From CAIQJJ01 sp049325275 (lineage in GTDB: Bacteria > Chloroflexota > Anaerolineae > Anaerolineales > UBA4823), in contig JBMOLU010000013.1 of assembly GCA_049325275.1 (NCBI GenBank), forward strand, positions 1 through 64,000: DNA of 64,000 nt, in the 5' to 3' direction. Of the stretch, positions 24,539-35,500 are shown piece after piece. Position numbers and translations under genes: made by a program. The notes beneath the pieces are model-generated. The model did no database searches, had not been told where the DNA came from, and saw only the letters and a program-made list of their open reading frames with translations. The stretch's first letter is position 1. Every line of letters starts with the position of its first letter.

Positions 24539-25504
24539 ATGAAAAAGTCTTTCCCGTTTCTTGCCTTGTTCGTTGCCGTGAGCCTGGCGTGCAATCTGCC
24601 GGCGGCAACCGCAATCCCTTCTGGACCGGTCTCCTCGCCTTCAGGGGTTGCGGTTCTTCCGGCCACCCTCTCCATCGAAGTTCCGGCCTCTGCTACCGCG
24701 CTGCCTGCCACGGAACTGCCGCATGCGACGCCTACTGCGCTGCCTGCCACGGAACTGCCGTATGCGACGCCTACCGTGCTGCTTCCTTCTTTTGATGGCC
24801 TGGCAGTGTCTTTTGGTTCGTTGAAGCTTGTCTTGCCCCCCGGGCTGGCCGCAGGCGCCAGTGGAATGCAGTTCGGGCGTGCCGAGGGTGAAGCTGTTGC
24901 CCCGTGGGAGGTGACACCCGGTCACATTCAACTCGATCTCGATGGCTATGTCTTGCAGGGGAAGTTTCACGAGCCGCAGATTTTCGTTTATCCGGCGCAG
25001 GGTTATGCCGAATTGCAAGCAAGCGGAGCCGAAAGCATCCAACGCTTGCATACTATCTTGGACAATCCCGCCGCGCTGATTGACCCCCAGCAGCTTCCCC
25101 GGGTGCCATTTTTTAATGCTGGTCAGGTCTTCGCTTCCAATATTCAGGTGATTTCATTTCAAAACGGGCGGGGTGTACGCTTCTTGACCGAGTACGCTCA
25201 ATATGCTGCCTCGGCCAACAACCACGACCTGTTCTACCATTTCCAGGGGTTGACTGATGATGGAGCCTATTACATCATCGCTATCCTGCCGGTCACGGCT
25301 CCAGTGTTGGCCGAAAATAGCGACGCCGCCGCGCCCCTCCCCGCGGGTGGGGTTGCCTACCCGGATATCGCCAACCCCAACGCCGATTGGCAGGCTTACT
25401 ACGCTGCTGTTGCCAACTTGCTCAATGCGACTCATCCGGAGACGTTTGCTCCTATGCTTGGCCATTTGGACCTGCTGGTGCAATCGATCCAGGTTGTTCC
25501 ATAG
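24539..25504 (+). CDS. Secreted lipoprotein-like protein, unknown function
   Basis: A 321-residue protein; AAAGGA precedes the ATG by 7 bases. The N terminus (MKKSFPFLALFVAVSLAC) is a signal peptide ending in an SLAC lipobox-like sequence, so Cys18 may be lipid-modified, although the -3 residue is not the usual Leu. A Pro/Ala/Thr linker with a duplicated 13-residue unit follows (residues about 53-78). The rest (about 85-321) is a compact all-beta-like domain found without a recognised name (LKLVLPPGLAAGASG, LDGYVLQGKFHEPQIFVYP, YYIIAILPV). Probably surface-tethered. Function unknown. Confidence 0.65.
   Translation: MKKSFPFLALFVAVSLACNLPAATAIPSGPVSSPSGVAVLPATLSIEVPASATALPATELPHATPTALPATELPYATPTVLLPSFDGLAVSFGSLKLVLPPGLAAGASGMQFGRAEGEAVAPWEVTPGHIQLDLDGYVLQGKFHEPQIFVYPAQGYAELQASGAESIQRLHTILDNPAALIDPQQLPRVPFFNAGQVFASNIQVISFQNGRGVRFLTEYAQYAASANNHDLFYHFQGLTDDGAYYIIAILPVTAPVLAENSDAAAPLPAGGVAYPDIANPNADWQAYYAAVANLLNATHPETFAPMLGHLDLLVQSIQVVP
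24695..24772 (+). repeat. Two tandem 39-bp units in the lipoprotein linker
   Basis: Two in-frame 39-base units (24695-24733 and 24734-24772) encode TALPATELPHATP and TALPATELPYATP, differing by only a few bases. This is a recent duplication of part of the extracellular linker. Confidence 0.85.
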
Positions 25505-25521
25505 GGTTGTGGAAAAATCCC

Positions 25522-25594
25522 TTGCCAATTTGGGCGAATGGTGTAAAATACACTTACACACCGTCCGGTTGCCCCCCTCAATCGGACGGTGTGT
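25522..25594 (+). promoter_or_regulatory. Promoter followed immediately by a leader hairpin, upstream of luxR-type gene
   Basis: TTGCCA (25522-25527) and TAAAAT (25544-25549) with 16-bp spacing form a good promoter. The predicted start (about 25556) coincides with the left arm of a perfect 12-bp stem (25556-25567 with 25583-25594, 15-base loop). The mRNA would therefore begin with a hairpin, about 45 bases before the ATG at 25639. It could stabilise the mRNA, or the hairpin could serve as terminator of the preceding lipoprotein gene. Confidence 0.5.
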
Positions 25595-25638
25595 ATTTAA
25601 CACGATGGTTCTTTTATAGAATCGGGCGCAAAACCTCT

Positions 25639-26328
25639 ATGTATCCTGTAACGACGTTTGAAGAAAACTGCGAAAGGTTTACGGAAAGTCCCCTCATTCG
25701 TTTGGTGTTGGCTGACGATCAAGAACTATCCCGGCAGGGAATTCGTTCGATACTGGCATCGGCTCCCGATATCGAGATTGTAGGAGAGGCTTGTGGAGGG
25801 TGCGAAGCGCGGCAGCTTGTTGCACAGTTGCACCCCGATGTCTTATTGCTCGATCTGATTATGCCTGACGTACGTCCCTACGAGGTGGAAGAGTGGGTAA
25901 GTACGCACTACCCTCAAGTGACAACTTTGATTCTTACCGCTCACGATCGGCAGCGGTATTTGGCGCAGGCGGTTGCGCGCGGCGTGAAAGGTTACTTGAC
26001 CAAAGATCAAAGCGGGCAGCAGTTGATCGATGCAATTCGCAGGGCGGTCAATGGCGAGGTCGTAATTACGGATGAGCAGTTGCAGCAAGCAGCGAAGTGG
26101 CAACGCGAAGCCGGAAGCCGCTGGGATGCGCTGACACGCCAGGAACGGCTGGTGTTACAGCATCTTGCCGATGGAAAGTCGAACGGCCAGATAGCCGAGG
26201 CATTGGGCATCCGCATCAAGACTGTCGAAAGCCACGTTCGCAGTATTTTCGATACGTTGACGGTCCACTCGCGCAGCGAGGCGGTGGCCTGGATTTTTAC
26301 AAATTTTCGCGATGGCTTACCTTGGTAA
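25639..26328 (+). CDS. NarL/LuxR-family response regulator
   Basis: A 229-residue regulator. ATG 25639 is chosen as the first Met before the receiver domain; no Shine-Dalgarno is obvious. The receiver domain has Asp26/Asp27, phospho-acceptor Asp72 in VLLLDLIMPD, Thr100 and Lys122 in GYLTKDQ. The C-terminal LuxR-type helix-turn-helix (about 160-215) reads LTRQERLVLQHLADGKSNGQ then IAEALGIRIKTVESHVRSIF. No cognate kinase is adjacent, so it is an orphan here. Strong terminators follow at 26353. Confidence 0.9.
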   Translation: MYPVTTFEENCERFTESPLIRLVLADDQELSRQGIRSILASAPDIEIVGEACGGCEARQLVAQLHPDVLLLDLIMPDVRPYEVEEWVSTHYPQVTTLILTAHDRQRYLAQAVARGVKGYLTKDQSGQQLIDAIRRAVNGEVVITDEQLQQAAKWQREAGSRWDALTRQERLVLQHLADGKSNGQIAEALGIRIKTVESHVRSIFDTLTVHSRSEAVAWIFTNFRDGLPW

Positions 26329-26352
26329 AGAATCTGTCCAGTTTGGGATTTG

Positions 26353-26405
26353 AAAGCGCATGGGGCTGCCCTGTTTCGGGCAGCCCCATGCGCTTTCTTT
26401 TTTTA
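26353..26405 (+). terminator. Strong rho-independent terminator after luxR-type gene
   Basis: A perfect 19-bp stem (26353-26371 with 26378-26396, 6-base loop) is followed by CTTTTTTTT up to 26405, 25 bases after the stop codon. This is the clearest intrinsic terminator in the window. Confidence 0.93.
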
Positions 26406-26430
26406 CTCTTCCGCCTTCTGCGGGAAATGT

Positions 26431-26508
26431 CCCAGATTGTGGGTGTGAAGCATCCCATCACACCCACAATCTGGGTATCCCTCCTGTTGAAAACGGGAGA
26501 GCTTTTTT
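26431..26508. terminator. Second and third hairpins at the convergent junction with the giant gene
   Basis: A perfect 18-bp stem (26431-26448 with 26458-26475, 9-base loop) is followed by a short stem (about 26480-26499) and GCTTTTTTA on the plus strand. The first stem lies 48 bases beyond the end of the giant minus-strand gene and is well placed to terminate it too. Confidence 0.65.
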
Positions 26509-26522
26509 AACCGGGAATGGCT

Positions 26523-29500
26523 TTAGCGGCCCCTCTTGCCTGCCTTCGGGGTTTGTGGCGCCAGGCCGGTGGCTGTGCCGGCGTTTTTGGCGATCGCCGG
26601 CAGGTATACCTGATGCGGACCCGTAACCAACACGTTGAAAGCCTGTGACGCCCGGTAGTTTCCGGCCAGATCGTAGGCTTCTACGCTCAAGGTGTACAGG
26701 CCGGGCTGGCTGAACGATGCTGAGGCCGTCCAGCGGTTGCCGCTGAGCGTTATCGCCCGGTACGTCGCCGGGCCCGCCGGCGGTTGGATGCGCAGGTACA
26801 GACTCCCGACGCCGCTGCCGTCGGACACATTGCCGGAGAGCAGGTCGTGCTGCGTGTTGGTGGGGACTTCTGCCAGCAGTTGGGTCGCCGTGATCGCCGG
26901 GGCCACACCGTCGACTGTGAAAGTGCGTTCCAGGGGAGTGGAGGCGTTGTCCACGGCATCGTAGCCGATCAGGGCCATGCTTTGCACCACGCCATCCAAT
27001 TCGTCCACGGGGAAGCGCAACGACCATGTGCCCACCGGTGTGTTACCCGGTGAGACGAAGTACGGCGCACAGGGCAGGTTGCCCAGGCAGGCCACCAACC
27101 CGGTGGCGCGTTGATCGTCCGTTACGAGGCCGGTGATACGCGCCTCGGCGGCGTTGATGAAGCCATCCGCCAGGGCCTGCTCGAAGGCAGCGTCGAGGCT
27201 GACCGCAGGCGGGATACTGTCCACCGCCAGAGTGCGCCAGGCAGTCCAGCCGCTCAGGTTGCCATAAGCGTCGCCGGCGCGGGCCCGCAGGCGAAAGCTG
27301 GCGATGCCTGCCGTGCTGCCGGCGTTCCATTCGCAGGCCCAGTGGCCATCGGAAGGTGTTAGATCGTTGCACTGGATTGACTGCCTTGGGGCACGGCCTG
27401 CCTGGCTTTCGATTTCCAGTTCGATGTGCGGCGCGCCGGAAGCGTCACTCACCAGGCCGTGGATGGTTTGCGTGTAGGGACGGATGAAACCCACGGGGGC
27501 GGTGATTTGCAGGCCGGTAGGCGCCTCGGTATCGAGATCGTGCTGCACCCACAGCCAGTCGTATTCACCGTGCGGTCCGTCGGCAACGGTGGCGATCAGT
27601 TCGGCAGAGCGGCCGCTTTGGCCGGAGTCCACCGTGGCCTGGAAGGTGTATATGCCGGCGGTCCCGGCGGGGATGTCGCCCAGGTCGATTGCCAGGCTGC
27701 TACCGGGTAGCGAGAGCGCGCCGTAGGCATCGATTGTCACGAGCACATCGGGGGCCGCCTGTGCGCCGGTATTGGTGTAAGCGAGCGTGTAGGTGATGGT
27801 CTGGCCGTCGCGGAGTGGGTAGGCATGGTCGTCAAGCGGCAGGGCCGCGTCTGGCTCGCCGTCTTCGTCTGCATCCAGCCGGATGCCGGGCGCCAACAGG
27901 TCGAGCAGGTCGCTTTCCAGGAAACCAACCGTCACCCCTGCCGGCGCGGGCTGAAGGGCGAGTTGCAGGTCGCTGTCGGCAAAGCGTCCCAGGTTGGGCC
28001 GTATGCCCGCATCCAGCGACGGCCACCGGTAGGCCACGTTGAGGGCGAACGCGTTCAGCGCACGCCCCAATGCCAGTGGACTGATGACGCGTGGGCTGTT
28101 GTGGGGGTTCTTGTCGGGTGCAGAAGCCCACAGGCTGAGACGGTCTTCTTCACTGGCGACGGCAAGCAAGCCGAGCGGGCTGGCCGGGTCGAGGCCGAGC
28201 AGGGAGAAGGGAAGCGACAGATCGGTGATCAGGTAATCGGGGATGGGCTGGCCGGGAGCCTGGCTGGCCGCGCTGAAGCGGAACTGATCGGTGTTGAGGA
28301 AGGCGGCGAGGTCCCAGTCGGAGCCGTTCCAGGTGTACAGGCTGGCGGTCGTGGTGTCTTCGACCCAAATGAGGGCGTCGGCGCGCAGGCCGCCGGGCAG
28401 ATCGATCGTCGCTGTTGCGGTATAGGGGTTGAAAAGCGTCGTTGCGCCGCCGCCGGCCGTGTCGAAGTAGACGAACAGGTCGCCGTCGCCGTCCCAGTCT
28501 GCGCCGAGCCAGGTGAGCCGCAGGTTGGCGGCGTCCCAGGTGGCATAGAAGCGCTGGATTTGGCCGCGGCCGGCCCGGTAGGCTTCACGGTCTGCGCCAA
28601 GCTGTGTACCGCCGCTGCCGCGCCAGGCCCCGTAGGGTTCGGGTTCGATCCCGGTAGGGGTAAAGCCGGTCAGATCGGGTGTTTCAGGGCCATCCACGTA
28701 GATCGGCCCGAGGGTCGACCAGGTGCGGTTGCCGCGGTTGTCGGTGGAGACGACGTGGGCGTAACGCACCTGCGCCTCGCCGGCAACCTGGCCGACCTGC
28801 AATACCTCGTCCGGCGCGACGGAAGTCAGGTCGTCGAGTGCCGGCGCGGCGCTAGCCGTCCAGCCGGCGAAGTAGTTTTGCAGGCCGCTGGCATCGCTGG
28901 CTGCCGTCCAGGTGATGACGAGGGTGGCGTTGGCCTCGTAAACGGTTTCGCCGGGGAAAATTTCGTGCAGCCCGGAAGCGGTTTGGTGATACAGGAACAC
29001 GCCATCGGGTAAGGGTGCGACCACATCTACGGTGATATCCTGGCTGGCCAGGGCGGTTTTGCCGGCATGGTCGGTAACCTGCGCCGCTACCGGGATGGTG
29101 ATGTCGTCGAGGCTTCCGGCCGGCCAGGGATAGACCCAGGTTCCCGCGTCGCCATCGAAAGCAGCCTCCTGCCAGCCTGAGCTATCCACGTTCACCGTCA
29201 CACGCTGTACACCGAGCGAGTCGGTTGCCAACCCGTGCAGGGCGATCTGGCTCGAACCGGGCAGGACGTGCGTGGTAGTGTAAATGCTGGGCGTCAGCGA
29301 GATGGCCGGCAGGCCGGTATCGACGGTGACGGTGATGGGGTGCGTGTCGGTTTGCACGCGCCCGGCCCAATCAGTGACGACCGCCTCGAGGGTGTAGACG
29401 CCCTCGGCGGGCGGCGTCCAGGAGGCGCTCCAGATGGTGTCGGTGAGCACGCCGTTGGCCCAACCGTCATCGAAGAGGGGGCCACCATCGACAGTCACGT

Positions 29501-32500
29501 GCAGAGTTTGCAGGAAGTCGCGGGCGTATGCGCCGCCGCTGACGGCGATCGGGGTGAGGCTGTCCAGCGTGCTGCCGTCAGCCGGGTTGAGCACAGCGCT
29601 GTCGAGCGCGGGGCCGGCGAAGTCCGGCGCCGGACCGGGTTCGCCGGTCGGTAGCGGAACGTGTGCGCCGGTCGCCAAGGAGACGCTGTACAGCGTTTCG
29701 CAGGAAGCTGCGCCATTCACATCCACTACGCGCAGGAAGTAGCGCTCGCTGGCAGCCGGATCGAAGGTGATTTGGCTGTAGGCCACGCCCGGCGTGGCGT
29801 TGTCGTTGGCCAGCAAGAGGGTTGTGCCGTCGGGGGCGTACAGCGCGAGTAACGTGTCCACATCGCTGCCGGAGAGTGCCGTGCGGATCACGTAGCGTTG
29901 GCCTTCTTCGGCATTGAACGAGAGCCAATCCGCATCGTCGGCCGTGTGGAAGGTATGTCCGACGCTGGGAGCGTCGAGCGTGATGGTGACCGCCTGCCCG
30001 GCGAGATCGTCCGGCTCGAAGGCATCGGCAGCCGGCTGGCAGGCCAATGGATATTGCACGTCCACGGCAGCCGGGATGACGTCTGGCAGGTCGATCAACG
30101 CCGTAACGCTGCCGCCGGAGAGGGTGCCATCCATGCGGGCCGACTTCATCGTGTAGTCTACCGGCAGGTGGGTGTCTTCGTCCCAGGTGTATGTGGCCCA
30201 GTACAAGGTGATGGCGTTGGGGTCGAGGCCCAGCCCGAAGGGATAGACCCGATCCTCCTGGACGATGGTGGCAAAGCAGCTATCCCCGCCACCGGCCTGT
30301 CCGCAGGCCAGGTCGTAGCGGTTGATGCGCCCGTAGGGGAAGTCGGAGCCGGGCTGCGAGCCGCCGGTGTCCGTCCAGAAGAGCCAGCCGTGTTCGGGAT
30401 CGACTTCGAGGGCGGTGACAAACTCGAGGAAGTAGTAGGGGAAGCCGATTTCGCTATCCGTCACCGCAGGCTGTGCGCCCGAGCCATCGAGATTGGCCTG
30501 CCAGATTTGCTGTTGGAAGCCGGCACGGTTTTCGTACCAGTACAGGCGGTCGTGGAAGGGGTCGAGCGCCAACCAGACAGGCGAATCCAGCCCGTCGAGG
30601 AAGGTGACGGGTTCGCTGCCGTCGACATTGGCGCGCCGGATGCGGCCGAGGGCAGTTTCCGACCAATAGAGTTGGCCTTCCTGGGGATCGAAGGCCAGGC
30701 CCTGCGGATCGTCCAGGCCGGCCAGGATGGTCGTGACGTGCGTGCCGTCCAGGCGAGCGCGCAGGATCGATGCGCTGGCCGGATCGGTCCAGTAAAGAAA
30801 GCCGTTCCCCGAATCTACTACCAGGTCGTTGATCGATCCTGCCGGGCGATCGAGCAGGGTTTCCACACAGGAGCCGTCCGGGCAGCCGGAGACCTGCGCG
30901 CGCCGGAAGAAGGCGCCGATGTCGGCCCAGAAGATACGTTCGGCGGGCGCCGGGCCGCCCGGGGTAGACGATGGCAGCGGGGTGGGCGTGTTGGATGGCG
31001 TCGGCGTGGGGGTGTCGGTGGCACCGGGATCGAAGGTGGGCGTTTCGGTTGGCGTCAGGGTGGCCGTGGGTGAAGGCGGCGTCGTTGGCGAGGGGGTGTT
31101 GGTCGGCAGGGCGAGGTAGGCCAGGTTCATCGGGTCGTAGGGGCCGTAGGCGCTGATATGGGGCAGGTTGGCGGCAACATCTTCCGCGCCGGAGCCGTTC
31201 AGGTCGGCGCGGCGCAGCGTGTCTGCTTCGAACCAGTAGAGCCTGCCGGCAGCGGCATCGAGCAGCAGGCCCACCGGTCGGGCGGTGAATCCGTCCAGGA
31301 TGGTTTCGACCTGGCTGCCATCGGGGTTGGCGCGGCGGATGCGGAAGGGATCGGTATCGATCCAGTAGATCTTGCTGCCGTAGGGGTCGACGGCCAGTTC
31401 GACGGCGCCGAAAACGTCTTCGACGAGCGTTTCGATGTCTTGCCCGTTCAGGCCGGCGCGTTGGACCTTGCCGGTGGCGGCGATCCAGTAGAGTTTGCCG
31501 CGCACAGCATCCACCGCCAGGCTGCGGGCAACGAGGCCGGTCAACAGGGTCTCGCGGCCGGAGCCATCCAGGTTGGCGCGTTCGAGCGTGTTGCCGTAGT
31601 CGCTCAGCCAATAGACCTTGCCCGTCCCGGCATGGACGGTGATGAATGTCGGCTGGTCGACGCCGGTGATGAAATCTTCCACGCCGGAGCCATCCAGGTT
31701 GGCGCGTTGGATCTTGGCGGCGTAGGGCTGCGGCCAGTAAAGTTTGCCGTTGAGATTGTCGACGGCCACGCCTTCGATCGGGAAGTAAAGCTGCGAGCTG
31801 ATGGCGTTGTAGGGCACGATGATCTCGCTGCTGCCGGGCTGATCGAGACGCACGCGTACCACGCTGGCCCAACTGCCGGCGTAGGCGTAGCGCGCCGATG
31901 CCTCGGGCGTGGCGGTGGCCGCCGGGACGCCCAGTGTGCGCGCGACCGTGGTGCTGTTGTTGGTGGGGGCGAAATCTTGCTCGCGGGAAGTGATGACGGC
32001 GTGATTGGTCAGAAAACCGCTCGTGCCGGGGGCTACGTCGAGCGTCAGTGTGATCGTCAGAGCCTGGCCGCTGGCAAAATCGCCCAGGGCGCAGCTTACG
32101 GTACTGCCGTTTGCCGCACAATTGGCTGCGGGCGGCTGGTAGGCGGCCAGGCTCAGGCCGGCCGGGAGGGAATCTTCTACGAGGACATCATGGGCATCGA
32201 GAAAACTTTCGTTGCGGGCGATCAGGTCGTACGACACCGTGCCGCCCTGGACGGCGATCCCGGCGGGCGGTTCGCGCTTGGCGATAGACAGGTCCACCTG
32301 CGTGATCGTGACGGCAGGGATGCGCCCGATGGCGAGGGCCCACGGCAGGTAAACCGGGTGGGTGTTGACGGTGTCGAGCAGGGTGCTGCGCACACCAAAC
32401 GGGCCGGCCTGCTGCACGCTTTCGTCTTCGATCCAGTACAGGCGGTAACCGTTCGGGCCGGCAGCCAGCCCGGTGCGGAAGTACTCGTTGACGCCTGTGA

Positions 32501-35500
32501 CGACGTCCTCGGCGTTAGTGCCGTCGGGGTCGGCGCGGCGGATGACGTTGTCGGCCATCCAGTAGAGCTTGCGCGCGGCCGGGTCGAAGGCCAGCGCCGT
32601 CATGCGCGGTACGTTGGGGAAGAGCGCCTGGGCGCCCGTACCGTCCAGGTTGGCACGCCAGATCGTGCCGGTATCGTAGGCAGGGCCGTAGTAGTCGCTG
32701 ACCGTCCAGTACATCGTTCCGGCGGCGAGGTCGAGGGCGATCACTCCAGCTACATTATACTGGCCGGGCAGGGTGAAGAGCTGTTCCGCGCCGGAGCCGT
32801 CGAGGTTGGCGCGGTAGATGCCGTTGCCGATCGTCCAGTACAGCTTGCCGCCTGCCCGGTCGAGGGCCAGGCCGAGAGTCTTTGGCCCAAGCGTGCCGGC
32901 GGGAATGCCGCTGATGAGCGTTTCGGGATTCGACCCATCCAGATTTGCCCGGTGAATGCTGGCGGTGGCCGGATGGTGCGGGTTTGCGGTCCAGTACAGC
33001 TTGCCGCCCGGGATGTCGAGGGCGATTGCCACCGGGTTGCCGCCCAGGTTATCGATCAACGCGCGCACGTCCGAGCCATCGTAGGTGCTGGCGCTTTGGA
33101 TGCGCCCAGCCTCGGCGCTTCCGTTGTAACCGCCCGTGTGGTAAGACGTGTAGAAGATGCGGTATTGGTCGGGGCGGGCTGCGGCGCAGCGGCCGAAGGC
33201 GTCGCAGGCGCGCAGGTGAACGTTGTCGCTCTGGTAGCCGGGGACGGTGCAGTTGAATGAGAGCCGGTACAGGCGCGGTGTGTCATTGGACCACTGCGCC
33301 CACCAGGGCGAGGCGTAATTGCTGCGCTCGATGGCCTGCGGTCCGCACGGCGAAACGAAGCCTGCTTCGACGAGATTCAGATCGTTGGCCGAGCCGCTGT
33401 AGTGCGTCTGGGCGCTCTCGCCCTGGCCACTGTAAGCCACCTGGATGCTGACCTGCGGGTAGGCCGTGTCGATTTCGCCGCGCCACTGGCGCCAGTCCTG
33501 GCGGCGGTCGTTGCGGTTGCCGAGGGCGTCGCTCGGCCGCAGGTCGATCTGGTAGAAACCTTCAATTCCGGAGGGCAGGTCGTAGCGCCAGGTGGAAACC
33601 GGCGCGCCGGGGTTTTCCACGACGGCCGGCTGCCAGGCCTGGAAGAGTGTGGCGGCTTCCGCTTCCGTCAAGGCGGTGTTGTAGACGACGAATTCGTCGA
33701 GGCGGCCGGAGAAGTAATCCTGCCCGGCGGCCGGGGCGAAGCCGAGGTTGGCCCCGCTTTGGGTCGTGAAGGCGGAGGCGCTCAGGAATCCGCGCACCCG
33801 CTGCACGCCGTCTACGAATAGTACTTGCCCATCCGATCCGGCGGCGTGGGCCACGTGGTGCCACTGCCCGTCGGCAAAGCCGTTTTCAATGGAGCAGATC
33901 GCTTCGTAGGAGCCGCCCGGCGCGAGCAGGTTGGCGCAGACCTTGCCGGCGTCGAGATACAGCTCGCGGTCGTGGCCCAGCGCGCCCAGGTGGCCGTGAT
34001 CGGCAGAAAAGATGCCGCAGTCGGTGCACGTGGTGTTGAACCACAGCGAGGTAGTGAAACCCGTCAGGGGCAGGGCCAGTTGCAGGGGGTCGAGATACTG
34101 GTTGCTGCCGTCGAATTGGACGGCGGTGTCGAAGCGCCCCGGTACGCCGCTGGTGGGGCACTGCTCGGGCAGGCAGTAGAAAGTGCGCTCGAAACCGGAG
34201 ACGTCGCTGAAGACGACGGCCGCGGGCAGCTCGTTGAGCGGCAGAGACAGGGTGCGGTCGTCGAGTGATGGTACCACTTCGGCAGGCACGAGGGCGATCT
34301 CCACCCCGCTCACACCGGCCTGCACCGCGCCGGTGTCGGTCACCAGGCCGCCGATGGTGAAGGTTTCGTCGAGGGCGGGCGCCAGCACGTTCACGGCATC
34401 CAGGCCAGACAGGCCGGCGGTAGGCGCGTCGTTGTCGATGCCGATGCGCACGCGGGTGATGCCGGCTTCGTCGGTGAGGTTGCCGGCCCGGTCGCGGGCG
34501 CGCACCTCGACGGTGTAGAAGCCGCTCGGCGTGACCTGCACGGCCTGGTTTTCATCCAGGGCAGGCAAGACGTAATCGAGCGACCACGTATTGGGCGACG
34601 TGGCGGTGATCACCGTGGCCGGCTGCCAGCCGCCATCGTTGGGCGGCGGCGCGCTTTGGCCGGGTTCGCGCTTCAGAAGCGATACTTCCACCAGCGCCAC
34701 GCCGCTGGCGGGCCGGCCGAAGGCCGGATCGCTGGCCGTGCCGCTGAGCGCCAAAACCCAGCGGTTGCCGTCGTCGCCGGCGCTGCCGCGCTGGGCCGCC
34801 AGGACCTGGTTTTCGGCCAGGTTCACCGTGACGGTGGGCGCGTGGGCGTCGACGTAGACGGAAGAAGCTGCTGCGGGCGACTGTTCCCAGCCAACGGCGT
34901 CGGTCGCTCGCGTGAAGATGACGTACTCGCCCTCGCTTGTGGGCACTTCCCACGGAAAGAGCCAGAACTCACCGTCGCGCACGGCGTCCATCCAATCGCC
35001 GTTTTGTACGCGTACCTGAACCCGGCTGACGCGGGAGGTCGGGTCGGAGGCCGTGATGCCCAGCAGCCGTGTGCCGCCGGCGGCCACATAACCGCTGCCG
35101 GTGATGCCGGACACTGGGCGGTCGTTGTCCACCGTCAGCGGCAGGGCCGAGCCATAGCCGACCGATCCCAGGCTGCCGCCGCCGTTCGGGTTCTGATCGA
35201 GCCGGGCGTTCACGCTTTGATCGATGGGTGCCGCCTGTGAACCGGCATTGGCCTGCACCGTCAGGTTACGGCCCTGCACGCTTTCTTGCCCGCTGCCGAG
35301 GACAAAGTTGCTGCTGAACGACCGGCCACCCAGGGCGAGTGGGGCAGTGATCACCAGCGAGCCGCTGGCCCACCAGGCTTCAGCGACCTCGTTGCGTACC
35401 GTCGTGGTGTAGACGAAACGCTGGCCGGGACGCAGAAAATCGTCGTCGTCGCCGGTTTCGGCGTAGAGCGCTACCGGGCGCGGGTTTTCGACGCGCGGGT

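Noticed and set aside
24367..24750. N-terminal extension of the GH43 gene
   Set aside because: The extension is low-complexity, overlaps the divergent lipoprotein-like gene, and the ATG at 24366 has a good ribosome binding site directly before the conserved GH43 start.
27825..29012. 395-codon plus-strand frame near the 3' end of the giant gene
   Set aside because: Shadow of the minus-strand Ig-like and DOMON-like modules; no start signal.
31158..33260. 700-codon plus-strand open frame opposite the YWTD propellers
   Set aside because: The opposite strand codes regular YWTD repeats; this frame is only the complement of those repeats.
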